From the NCBI RefSeq assembly GCF_001645125.1, contig NZ_LXKA01000098.1, positions 86,171 through 150,170 of the forward strand: a stretch of 64,000 bases of DNA, written 5' to 3'. The notes below the pieces were generated by a model. The model was not told the DNA's origin. It worked only from the letters and a program-made list of their open reading frames with translations, and did not search any database. Both the position numbers and the translations under genes were made by a program. Shown piece after piece: positions 43,503-52,084 of this stretch; position 1 is the first letter of the stretch, and each line of letters opens with the position of its first letter. This DNA comes from Paraburkholderia ginsengiterrae (GTDB lineage Bacteria; Pseudomonadota; Gammaproteobacteria; Burkholderiales; Burkholderiaceae).

Positions 43503-44588
43503 TCAGGTCGAAACGCGTAGCGGTTGAACGAACTTGCGCGCGACCGTCATGTAACGATCCGCCGTGTCATGGAGCGTGTATCCGGCCAGCTGCCGGTTCG
43601 CGCGCGGCGTGCCGAGAGCATTCAGCAAGGCTCGCCCGTACGCTTCCGGGTCGGTCGTGTCGACGAGGCTGACCCCGGCGAACGCGCTCGCGAAACTGAA
43701 CGAGGGAATCCGGCTCGCCACGACAGGAATACCCGAGGCCAGCGCCTCGAGAAAACCAATGCTCTGCGCCTCGAAACGCGAAGGCATGGCAAAGACACGC
43801 GACGAACGCAGGATCGCTGCAACGTCGGAGCGCGGGCCGCCCACCGTCACCTTGCTTTCCAAACCAAGCTCAGCGACGAGCGACAGCACCGCCCTGTGAT
43901 AGTCGAGATCCTCGACGACGCCGCACAGCATCAGATGCGCCTCCGGCTCCGATTGCACCACCCGCTCGAACGCGCGAATCGTATCCAGCTGGCTCTTGCC
44001 TTCGATATACCGGCCAAGCTGAACGATCTGCTTCGGGTGCACGTCGAGACTGAGCGCCGAGGCATCGTCCGGTTCCGAGAACAGCGTCGCGTCCACGCCG
44101 TTCGGAATCACGACCATGGCCGGATGCTTGCCGATCTCCCGCATGTAGTCGTCGATATTCTGCTGCGACACGCCGATAATCGCCCTCGCCCGGCGCGAAA
44201 GCAGGCGCTCGGCCTGCTTGAGCGCGCCGTTCTCGAAGTCGTTCACGCCGGAATGCATGACCCATGCAATCGGCGTATGCACGGGTAAAAGACGCACGTA
44301 CAGCGCGGCGAGCGTGGCATGCGCCACGATGAAATCGGGCCGGAACCGCCGCACCACGCGATACAGGTGCAGCAGCTTGCCCACCCTGCCATGGCGTACC
44401 TCGGGAAACATGCAGGTAACGCCCGCGGCCTGAAGTTCGGCCCGAATGGCGGCGAAGTCGTCCTGCTGCGGAAGCAGCGACGTCATGCAGACTTCATGAC
44501 CACCCCGCTGGTGATGAATGGCCACGCCTTTTACGAGTATTTCTGCCCCGGACAATCGCGGTGCATGAACCAGTTGAAGAATCCTCAC
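43503..44588 (-). CDS. glycosyltransferase family 4 (paralogue of 13307-14404)
   Basis: 361 residues. MRILQLVHAPRLSGAEILVK and the EX7E element SRFEAQSIGFLEALASG align closely with the GT4 at 13307-14404 along the whole length (shared HSxxNDFE, ISVSQQ/IGVSQQ, VPNGVD, GVVEDxxY). GT-B fold, retaining class. Convergent with the PIG-L gene. Its own upstream region holds no partner gene. Confidence 0.87.
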   Translation of the reverse strand: MRILQLVHAPRLSGAEILVKGVAIHHQRGGHEVCMTSLLPQQDDFAAIRAELQAAGVTCMFPEVRHGRVGKLLHLYRVVRRFRPDFIVAHATLAALYVRLLPVHTPIAWVMHSGVNDFENGALKQAERLLSRRARAIIGVSQQNIDDYMREIGKHPAMVVIPNGVDATLFSEPDDASALSLDVHPKQIVQLGRYIEGKSQLDTIRAFERVVQSEPEAHLMLCGVVEDLDYHRAVLSLVAELGLESKVTVGGPRSDVAAILRSSRVFAMPSRFEAQSIGFLEALASGIPVVASRIPSFSFASAFAGVSLVDTTDPEAYGRALLNALGTPRANRQLAGYTLHDTADRYMTVARKFVQPLRVST

Positions 44589-45312
44589 GATTGATCTCTC
44601 TGGATAACCGCATTCTTTGCGCAGCGGATGGGACGCCGCCCCCGTTATTACAGGCCCTGAATAACGTCAGCATCCAATAAACGTATCTGAAGCACTCCTT
44701 GTTCCCGAGCGCGCCGACACCCTGGTAAAACAGCGACAGTTCCGCTGCGAAGCGCATGTCGCGAGGAAACCTTACACCCAAGGCCCAGCACTTTTCCGCC
44801 AACCCCAAGGCTTCTTCGGCTATCGAGTGAGCGCTAGCGCCCATTTCTCAGCGGATTGCCCGCCGAGATAGTTAGGCATCCGTTTCAAATTATTTCGACC
44901 CCATTTCGACGTGGCGTAAAAGTACTACTCTCTTCTGACAACTCATATCATGCGATCAATGTAATGAGTACTGCGTCATTATTCATACGTAACGACTCGT
45001 TACTTCTTTTAAGCATACTAATGCGTATTGTTGCGGTCGATTCTCCCCAACCGGACCGTCATAACTTACGAAATAGTAAAAAGTTCATCGGCTCGCGTCG
45101 TGAACTTTGGCGAGGCGATCCACATTGTCTTGCTCACGCAAGACATCGGTAGTTTTCGTCGTACTTTCCCCGGTCGTTCGTTTCCGCCAAATCCGCTTCC
45201 GCCAGCGGGGCGGTTTCGCATGAGCCAATCAACCTCGATGTTCGCCTTCTTGCCCAACGCGCCGCGCGCGAGGCCATGGCGAATGATCGGCTAACGCATT
45301 GCCTACAGACTG
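44589..45312. other. intergenic region, AT-rich, with a palindrome
   Basis: No firm gene. The segment 44589-44844, read on the minus strand, has a frame (running to 44494 inside the GT4) whose first ~65 codons look protein-like (ALGLAEKCWALGVRFPRDMR), possibly a gene remnant. 44880-45070 is AT-rich and holds the perfect palindrome GTAACGA-C-TCGTTAC (44989-45003). TTTCCGCCAAA at 45181 recurs at 37888, also ahead of the paralogous glycosidase. A promoter for the gene at 45313 is expected here. Confidence 0.5.
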
Positions 45313-47265
45313 ATGAAATCGCGACTACTTGTACTCTCGACACTGTCTCTCGCTCTCGCCGCATGCGGCGGCGGTGGCGGCAGTTCCGGCAGCACCTCGG
45401 CAACCCAGGTCAACGGGGCGACCAATCCGACCGGCTCGAGCACGTCGGGCAATGGCGCCACTGGCAGCACCGGCAACGGCAACGCCGCGCTGAACGTAAC
45501 GCCCAGCACCACATCGGCACTGAGCTGCACCTCGCCCGCCACGTCGGCGGGCTCCGGCAGCGCGACCATTTCCGCGGACACGCCTAGCACGGACGGCACG
45601 CGCATCTTCGCGCAGGGCACCACGTTCCAGCTTTCCTTTACAACCAACGTGGCGAACGCGGACACGCTGAACTGGGCCGTCACCGACACGCTCGGCCACG
45701 TTGCCGCGAGCGGCAGCACGCCTGTTGCGGCCGGCTCGAAGACCACCACGTTCAATTGCACCTCGACGCTCGCCGGCTATTTCGCGGCGACCGGCACACT
45801 TGCACAGAACGGCGGCCAGCTGCCGCAGGCCGGCACGCGTCCGGCCGGCATCGCAACCTTCGGCGTGATGCCGAATCTGGCCGGCGTCATTCCGGCGGTG
45901 ACCTATGCACGCCAGGAACAGCACCGCTTCGGCATGCAGGGCGCGAACGACAACGGTCCGCTGCTGGCGGCGCTCGGCATTTCGTCGACGATTGACGACC
46001 GCGAACTCTCCACGATGGAACCGAACGGACCGAACACGTTCAATCCGTCGGCCAACAATCTCGATCCGTTCTACACGAGCGGCAACGTGATGCGCCTGAT
46101 TCGCCTCGACGGCATTCCGGCGTGGGCGAGCAGCACCGGCGCGTTCCAGGACGACACGACGCTGCCGACCGATCTGGCGTACTACCAGAACTACATGAGC
46201 CGCGTCGGCACGGAGTCGAACGCGATTCGCGCCGCGTACTTCCCGACCCAGTCGGCCAACTACTATCAGGTGACGTGGGAACCGAACCAGATGTGGACCG
46301 ACACCGACGCCAACTTCATCGCGCTGTACAAGGCGGTCTACCAGGGCATTCATTCGACGGATCCGCACGCGATGGTCATGGGCCCCGCCGACGCCTTCCC
46401 GAGCCTCACCACGACGCGCCTGAAGCGTCTCGCGCCGCTCGGCTTCGGCCAGTACATCGACGCGGTCGCCACCCACGGCTACTACGACGCAGGCACCTCG
46501 CCGTCGCATCCGCCCGAGCGCTACGACAGCGATCCCTCGACCGCCGAAGGTTCGTTGCGCGGCCAGATGCGCGACCTGCGCGCGGAAATGGCCAACGACT
46601 ATCGTCCGGGCATGCACCTGTTCTCGACGGAAGCCGGCATCAGCTACGACCTCGGCAGCTCGTACGGCCCGAACTATCCGAGCGCCAACGTGCTGTACGC
46701 GCAGGCGGCGGTGGCGGCGCGCATGCACATCATCACGCTCGGCGAGGGCGCGGATCAGACCTATGTGTTCTATGGCGCGGACTATCCGGGCGAAGTCGGC
46801 TATGGCACGTTCTTCGACCTGAACGACGCGCAAGGCGCATTCGGCGCGTCGAACCTCAGTCCGAAGCCGGTGGCAATGGCGATCAGCGCCATGACGCACA
46901 CGCTCGACGGCACCACGACGCTCGGCCCGGTGAACGGCACGCCGACCGGCATCTATGCCTACGCCTTCCAGCAGGTCGGCAACGGCGCGGTGATCACCGC
47001 CTTGTGGGCGCACAACAACAACGTGTGGAGCGCGAGCACGGGCTTCAGCTCGACCTATAGCGTCGCTTACAGCCTCACCGTCGACGCGCCGGGCACGAGC
47101 GGCACCGTGAAGCTGATCGACATGATGGGCAACGCGACGAGCGCCAGCTACAGCAACGGCGTGCTGACGCTGAACCTGACCGAATCGCCGGTGTATGTGG
47201 TGTCGGGCAACGCGTCGGTCGCCAAGGCCAACGCGACGACGCCGGTGGGATACGTCGGCATGTAA
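45313..47265 (+). CDS. clan GH-A-like glycosidase lipoprotein
   Basis: 650 residues. Signal peptide with lipobox LAACGGGGG (Cys18), then a Ser/Gly/Thr linker (~20-70), so probably lipid-anchored in the outer membrane. A beta-sandwich-like region (~75-190) precedes a TIM barrel whose likely acid/base is Glu323 in VTWEPN and nucleophile Glu440 in STEAGISYD. A terminal beta-domain ends near SPVYVVSGNASV. Paralogue of 38035-40350 but without the four-Cys cap. Expected to act on the EPS at the cell surface (inference). No good ribosome site is seen. Followed by a strong terminator. Confidence 0.75.
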   Translation: MKSRLLVLSTLSLALAACGGGGGSSGSTSATQVNGATNPTGSSTSGNGATGSTGNGNAALNVTPSTTSALSCTSPATSAGSGSATISADTPSTDGTRIFAQGTTFQLSFTTNVANADTLNWAVTDTLGHVAASGSTPVAAGSKTTTFNCTSTLAGYFAATGTLAQNGGQLPQAGTRPAGIATFGVMPNLAGVIPAVTYARQEQHRFGMQGANDNGPLLAALGISSTIDDRELSTMEPNGPNTFNPSANNLDPFYTSGNVMRLIRLDGIPAWASSTGAFQDDTTLPTDLAYYQNYMSRVGTESNAIRAAYFPTQSANYYQVTWEPNQMWTDTDANFIALYKAVYQGIHSTDPHAMVMGPADAFPSLTTTRLKRLAPLGFGQYIDAVATHGYYDAGTSPSHPPERYDSDPSTAEGSLRGQMRDLRAEMANDYRPGMHLFSTEAGISYDLGSSYGPNYPSANVLYAQAAVAARMHIITLGEGADQTYVFYGADYPGEVGYGTFFDLNDAQGAFGASNLSPKPVAMAISAMTHTLDGTTTLGPVNGTPTGIYAYAFQQVGNGAVITALWAHNNNVWSASTGFSSTYSVAYSLTVDAPGTSGTVKLIDMMGNATSASYSNGVLTLNLTESPVYVVSGNASVAKANATTPVGYVGM

Positions 47266-47314
47266 TTCGCTGATCCGGTTCGCCCGGATCACGGATATCA
47301 CGATACCCCTGAAA

Positions 47315-47355
47315 AACGTCAGCCGGCTCACAAGCCGGCTGACGTTATTTTTTTG
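47315..47355 (+). terminator. strong intrinsic terminator
   Basis: Fourteen-base perfect stem AACGTCAGCCGGCT / AGCCGGCTGACGTT with loop CACA, followed by A and seven T. It ends the glycosidase gene, 49 bases after its stop. Confidence 0.92.
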
Positions 47356-47381
47356 GATGCTCAATCATCCTCGGCGGCGGC

Positions 47382-48920
47382 TCAACTTTCCTCCAGTTGC
47401 CCCTCCATGCCACGCAATTCGCTTTCTCGCTCTTTCGACAGCTTGCCGATCGGCGGCCCTGCGAAACTGTTGCGCACGCCCGCGCCGTACCAGATCGCCA
47501 GCAGCACCACGAGCAAGCCGATAATCACGTAGGTCACTTTCTGATTCGGCGGCTGCATGCCGACATAGGCGAGCACCAGCGCACCGAACACCGCCGCCAC
47601 CGCGAACGGCTTCGACCACATACCCAACTGAAACGGGCCCTTTTCGGTCCACGTGCGGCCTTCGGCGAAAATGCCGGCCGCGGTCGGCATCGCATACGAA
47701 ATGAACAGGAACACCGCACTGCCGGCGCTGAGCACGGTGAAGGCGTCGCCATACAGCGTGACGGCAATCGCCAGCACCGCGCAGGTCCAGATCGCCGCGC
47801 CCGGTGTGCGATGCGCCGCATTCACCTTGCGCAGCCATTTGGAGGCGGGCAAGCCGCCGTCACGAGCAAACGCAAACATCATGCGCGACGTGGAAGTCAC
47901 CGCCGCGAGCCCGCAGACGTAGTTGATGAAGAACATCAGCAATTCGATCACGATGCGCAGCGGCGCCGGAATCGGCGCGAGGATCGCCTCGAAGAATCCC
48001 GTGCCCTGCTTCACGGCCGCGGTGATATCCGGCATGACCAGCACGAAGGCGCACACCATCACGTAGCCAAACGTGGTCGACCAGAACACCGAGCCGATGA
48101 TGCCGCGCGGCACATTGCGCGCCGCCTCATGGGTCTCTTCCGACGTATGGGCCGAGGCGTCGAAGCCGGTAATCGTATAAGCGGTCAATAGGAGACCTGA
48201 GAGAAACGCCATTGCCATGGTCTGTTTCGGCCACTGGCCACCGTCGACACCGGTGAAGTTGGTGAACGTGTAGAGCCGCGACAGATCGATCTTGACCGGC
48301 GAATACACCAGCAGCGACACCACCAGCATGACCGTCACCACGAAGATCAGATAGCCCGACAGGTCGGTGATCTTGCTCGTGATGCGGATGCCGCGATGAT
48401 TGAGAAACGCCTGCGACGCGGTGATCACGGTCAGAAACAGCGTCTGCTGCCACCAGCCGAGGGAGTCTGGGTTCACACCGAACATCGGCGCGATCAGCGT
48501 ACGGAAGAACGGATCATAGGTGCCGAAGTTGATCGCGGCGACCACGAACACGAGGCCGAGCAGATTCAGCCACGCGGTCAGCCAGCCCCACGTTTTGCCG
48601 CCGAGAATCGAACTCCAGTGATAGAGCCCGCCCGCAGTCGGATACGACGAAGCAATCTGCGCCATGGCTGCGGCCACCACCAGCGCGAACAGCGAGCCGA
48701 GCGGCCAGCCGAGTCCGATCGACGCCCCGCCCGCCGCCGACAGCCCCATCTGGAACGACGTGATGCCGCCCGACAGAATGCAGATCAGCGAGAACGACAC
48801 CGCGAAGTTCGAGAACGCCCCCATGCGCCGGGACAGTTCCTGCGCGTAACCCATCTTGTGCAGCAGTTTGACGTCGTTGTCGGCAGACTCCGCCGACGGT
48901 ACGGCCGTGTTGATGTCCAT
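47382..48920 (-). CDS. APC family amino acid/amine permease
   Basis: 512 residues with about 12 membrane spans. The N-terminal LSRRMGAFSNFAVSFSLICI and GWPLGSLFALVVAAAMAQIA, plus SSYPTAGGLYHWSSILGG, are diagnostic for the amino acid/choline transporter (ACT) branch of APC. The DASAHTSEETHEAARNVPRG motif is typical of the same group. Imports an amino acid or amine with H+ in the inner membrane; the substrate is undefined. The EutR-like regulator and SDR next to it hint at an amino-alcohol such as ethanolamine (weak inference). AAGGA precedes the ATG. Confidence 0.9.
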   Translation of the reverse strand: MDINTAVPSAESADNDVKLLHKMGYAQELSRRMGAFSNFAVSFSLICILSGGITSFQMGLSAAGGASIGLGWPLGSLFALVVAAAMAQIASSYPTAGGLYHWSSILGGKTWGWLTAWLNLLGLVFVVAAINFGTYDPFFRTLIAPMFGVNPDSLGWWQQTLFLTVITASQAFLNHRGIRITSKITDLSGYLIFVVTVMLVVSLLVYSPVKIDLSRLYTFTNFTGVDGGQWPKQTMAMAFLSGLLLTAYTITGFDASAHTSEETHEAARNVPRGIIGSVFWSTTFGYVMVCAFVLVMPDITAAVKQGTGFFEAILAPIPAPLRIVIELLMFFINYVCGLAAVTSTSRMMFAFARDGGLPASKWLRKVNAAHRTPGAAIWTCAVLAIAVTLYGDAFTVLSAGSAVFLFISYAMPTAAGIFAEGRTWTEKGPFQLGMWSKPFAVAAVFGALVLAYVGMQPPNQKVTYVIIGLLVVLLAIWYGAGVRNSFAGPPIGKLSKERESELRGMEGQLEES

Positions 48921-48980
48921 GACGCGATCCTTTGAACAGGGTTATGACTGAGGTGCGGCGAGCGTGCGGCGAAGCGCGGC

Positions 48981-49757
48981 TCACGCGGCCGTGAAGCAGT
49001 TATCGACGTACAGGTGCGCGCCGTTGACGAAGCTCGCGTCGTCGCTGGCGAGAAAGAGCGCGGCGCGCGCCACTTCTTCCGGTGCGCACAGGCGCCCCTG
49101 CTGCACCGACAAGGCCGCCTCGCTCGCATCGAACCCATATTTGGCAAGCGCGCTGATTTCGCGCCGCCCGTGCGGTGTGTCGATGAAGCCGGGGCACACG
49201 GCATTGCAGCGAATCCCGCGGTCGCGATACTCGACAGCGATGGCACGCGCGAACATCGCGCAGGCGCCCTTGGTCGTGCAGTAGAGCACTTCGAGCGGCG
49301 TCGCCGCCACCGACGAAATCGACGCCGTGCACACGATCGAACCGCCGCCCGCGGCGAGCATGTGCGGCAGCACGGCGCGCGTCATCATGAACATGCTTTT
49401 CACGTTGACGTTCATGAGCCAGTCGTAGTCTTCATCGGTGGTGTCGACAAACGGCTTCACGACAATGCTGCCGGCGTGATTGAACAACACGTCGATCCGT
49501 CCGAAGCGCGCCATGATGCCGGCCACGGCGGCGTCCACCGCCGCGCGCTTCGACACGTCGGCGGCGAACAGTTCGGCGCTGCCGCCTGCCGCGCGAATCC
49601 GCGTCACCACTTCCTCGCCCGCATCCGTATTGATGTCGACGACGGCGACCTGCGCGCCCTCCTGCGCGAACAGCAACGAAGCCGCGCCGCCCGCGCCCGT
49701 CGCCCCGCCCGACACGATCGCGATCTTGCCTTCCAGCCTGCCTGCCGCTCTGCTCAT
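48981..49757 (-). CDS. SDR family NAD(P)-dependent oxidoreductase
   Basis: 258 residues, classical SDR. Cofactor loop VSGGATGAGGAASLLFAQEG (TGxxxGxG type with Ser for Thr), NHAGS equivalent to NNAG, catalytic Ser in CTASISSVAATP and the Y-x3-K in LYCTTKGACAM. Cytoplasmic dehydrogenase. It precedes the permease by 60 bases on the same strand and is probably co-transcribed. GGGAGTGA lies upstream of the ATG. Substrate unknown. Confidence 0.9.
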   Translation of the reverse strand: MSRAAGRLEGKIAIVSGGATGAGGAASLLFAQEGAQVAVVDINTDAGEEVVTRIRAAGGSAELFAADVSKRAAVDAAVAGIMARFGRIDVLFNHAGSIVVKPFVDTTDEDYDWLMNVNVKSMFMMTRAVLPHMLAAGGGSIVCTASISSVAATPLEVLYCTTKGACAMFARAIAVEYRDRGIRCNAVCPGFIDTPHGRREISALAKYGFDASEAALSVQQGRLCAPEEVARAALFLASDDASFVNGAHLYVDNCFTAA

Positions 49758-50007
49758 GCGTCACTCCCACTTTGGTGCATTACGTTGTGCACAAAGTAGG
49801 AGCGGCAAAAAGCGGCGACTATCCAAAATTGGCAAAAAGTAAAAATCCCGTAAAAATCCGGCGTTTCTGACAAATGCATTACGACGCCCTCGAAATCTGA
49901 GGCGTGCGAGCGAATACGGCCTGTTTCACCGCTACGGCATGGCTTTTTTTTCGCATACACTGGTCGGCACGCGGCATTCGGGAGCGCCATCAGAATCGGG
50001 AGAAGCT

Positions 50008-50985
50008 ATGCAGGCGGTCAATCGGACGAGCGGCGCGGTCGAGATTCACTGTTGCCGCAACATCGACGAGCAGGCGCTGCTGCTCGACGCGTGGAACCAG
50101 AGCTATTGCCAGATTTCGCGTGGCGCCTTCGACGGCTCGGTCAGTTCATTCCACGCGGGTGGCGTGCGGGTGCTGGTCGAGCGTCTGAACCGCACGGTCT
50201 ATCAGCGCGGCCAGGTCGCGCCGTCGAGAGTCGCGGTGGGCATCCCGTTTCAGCTCGAAGGGCATGCGTTGCTGTGCGGACAGACGAGTCACCGCGACGG
50301 CTTGCATGTGTTTTCCGGCGATGGCGGGTTCGAATTCCTGTCGCCCGACAAACATGTGGTGGTGAACCTCGAGATCGAGCCGGCTGCAATCGGTGATCGC
50401 CTGGTGCGCTCGCAGCTCGACGAGCTGATGCCGCTGCTGGGCGCAAGGCCCGGCGTACTGAATGCCGATCCTGCGAGATTGCAGGGCCTGCGCGAGGTGC
50501 TGAAGCAACTACTCGACGCGGTAGCTGCCACACCCACTTTGCTCGACGACGCCGGCGTGGCCGCGGCGTTCGAGAAGTCGGTGATATTCGGTCTTGCCGA
50601 TGTGTTGCAGGACATGCGCGAGGTCGATCCGCACGGGCATGCCGGGGCGCGTACCGCGCGGAACTGGCAACTGGTGCGCAGCGTGCGCGAGCTGGTTGAG
50701 GAGTCGCCTGATTGCCCGCTCTCCGTCGCGCAATTGTGTGCCCGGTTTCGCGCGAGCCGGCGCACGTTGCAATATGCGTTCGAAGACACGCTAGGCGTCA
50801 ATCCGTCCGCTTACATAAGGGCGGTCCGGCTCGATCACGTGCGCCGTGAATTGCGTGGCTCCGCTTCGGTAACGGAAGTCGCCACTCGATGGGGATTCTG
50901 GCATTTCGGGAATTTCTCCAACGAGTATCGCGGGCAGTTTGGCGAGTTGCCGTCGGAGACCTGGAGAAAAAGCCGAGCCGCTTAG
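50008..50985 (+). CDS. EutR-like AraC family transcriptional regulator
   Basis: 325 residues from ATG 50008, with GGGAGAAG upstream. The N-terminal half (CRNIDEQALLLDAWNQSYCQ; FDGSVSSFHAGGVRVLVERL) is the EutR-type sensor fold. The C-terminal ~100 residues are the AraC DNA-binding domain (LSVAQLCARFRASRRTLQYA; ASVTEVATRWGFWHFGNFS). Divergent from the SDR-permease pair over 250 bases, so it is the natural candidate to regulate them. EutR senses ethanolamine with B12 in enterobacteria; the ligand here is not established. Confidence 0.85.
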   Translation: MQAVNRTSGAVEIHCCRNIDEQALLLDAWNQSYCQISRGAFDGSVSSFHAGGVRVLVERLNRTVYQRGQVAPSRVAVGIPFQLEGHALLCGQTSHRDGLHVFSGDGGFEFLSPDKHVVVNLEIEPAAIGDRLVRSQLDELMPLLGARPGVLNADPARLQGLREVLKQLLDAVAATPTLLDDAGVAAAFEKSVIFGLADVLQDMREVDPHGHAGARTARNWQLVRSVRELVEESPDCPLSVAQLCARFRASRRTLQYAFEDTLGVNPSAYIRAVRLDHVRRELRGSASVTEVATRWGFWHFGNFSNEYRGQFGELPSETWRKSRAA

Positions 50986-51327
50986 ATTGCTGGCCCGAAC
51001 GCCGCGCGAATGCCGGCGTGCTGTCCCATCTCATTCATTCGCTGCCTTGCATGGCCCCGGCGCTTCCCGCAACGCGCCGTCGGATGACCTTGAGACTTAT
51101 CTTATATCTAAGCCGATTCGGGCTCCCTACAATTCTCTACTGTTGTGAGCGGTAAGGAAGCGATAGCTCCAAATCCCGTTCACGATCAAGCGTGAACACG
51201 CCTGTTTGCCCAGCAAGATCCATTTTTTGATCTGCCCTATCAACCCGCGCCAGAGCCGATTTCCTGTGAATCGCGTGATTGCGCATTCGCCGGCAATACG
51301 CCTGCCACTTTAACGCGCGAGGTCAAA
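50986..51327. other. intergenic region, no gene recognised
   Basis: No coding sequence supported. An AT-richer patch around 51095-51140 includes TACAAT, a possible -10 for the next gene, but no convincing -35. Confidence 0.4.
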
Positions 51328-51804
51328 GTGAATACTCCCTACCAGATGAACTACAAAGCCCCAATTGCCGACAACTGGACTCACCATTCGCCCGCAGCAC
51401 CCGAAACAGCCGACGAGGTCTCGTCGATGCTAGAGCGGTTGAAGGCCGAATCGACCTCGCTGGAATCGTACGTGACCGACCTCGAGAGCGAACTCAAGCG
51501 CGTCCATCTCAAGCGGAAAGTGGTGGGCAAGAAACTGGGCGTGCTGTCGGAACTCGCGAGAGACGTCGAGGCGCTGCGCGCGGAACCAATGGCAGCGGCG
51601 CCGATGGTCGCGATGCCCGCAGCGCACCCCGAAGTGCACACGCCGGTTGCCGCCGATTCGCGGCCATCACGGACGAAAAAGATTCTGTGCGCCGCGTCCG
51701 TCGCCGTGGTGGCGCTTGCGGTCACTTTCATCGCTCTGGAACAAACGGGGCAAATTCATTCCTGCGTGTCTTGCGCGCCGGCCAAGCTATTGGGCTTGAT
51801 GTGA
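51328..51804 (+). CDS. hypothetical membrane-anchored coiled-coil protein
   Basis: 158 residues, GTG start after GAGGTCAAA. Residues ~30-90 are heptad-like helix (SSMLERLKAESTSLESYVTD; LESELKRVHLKRKVV), followed by a Pro/Ala linker and one hydrophobic span (~120-137, ILCAASVAVVALAVTFIALE). The tail CVSCAPAKLLGLM has a C-x2-C. A tail-anchored inner-membrane protein of unknown role. No family recognised. Confidence 0.6.
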   Translation: MNTPYQMNYKAPIADNWTHHSPAAPETADEVSSMLERLKAESTSLESYVTDLESELKRVHLKRKVVGKKLGVLSELARDVEALRAEPMAAAPMVAMPAAHPEVHTPVAADSRPSRTKKILCAASVAVVALAVTFIALEQTGQIHSCVSCAPAKLLGLM

Positions 51805-52084
51805 GCGTGGCCCGAAGGTCTCCTTCGGGCTTCACGCGTCATGTGAACAAATCAATAAAGGGTTGCTCCGCGCACGCGGGCACCTTCCACCTCAGGCGTC
51901 CTCCCGTGGCGCCTGCTTCAAACTGGCGTCGGGCACCACGATCGCACCGTGGATTACACGCGGACTTGCCCACCGTTTCTGGTCTGGCTATGCTGAGGGA
52001 CTCGCCCGTCATGAGCATGGCGGCACCGTCAAGCCGCCCTCGGCGGCCAGCGGCACGAACCAGAACAATCCGTCAGAGATAGCC

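Noticed and set aside
44494-44844. 116-codon minus-strand frame as a functional gene
   Set aside because: The last third runs out of frame over the GT4 start and there is no clear ribosome site; kept only as a possible remnant.
45325-47364. 679-codon minus-strand frame opposite the second glycosidase
   Set aside because: Arg/Ala/His-rich shadow; the plus strand carries a lipobox and catalytic motifs.
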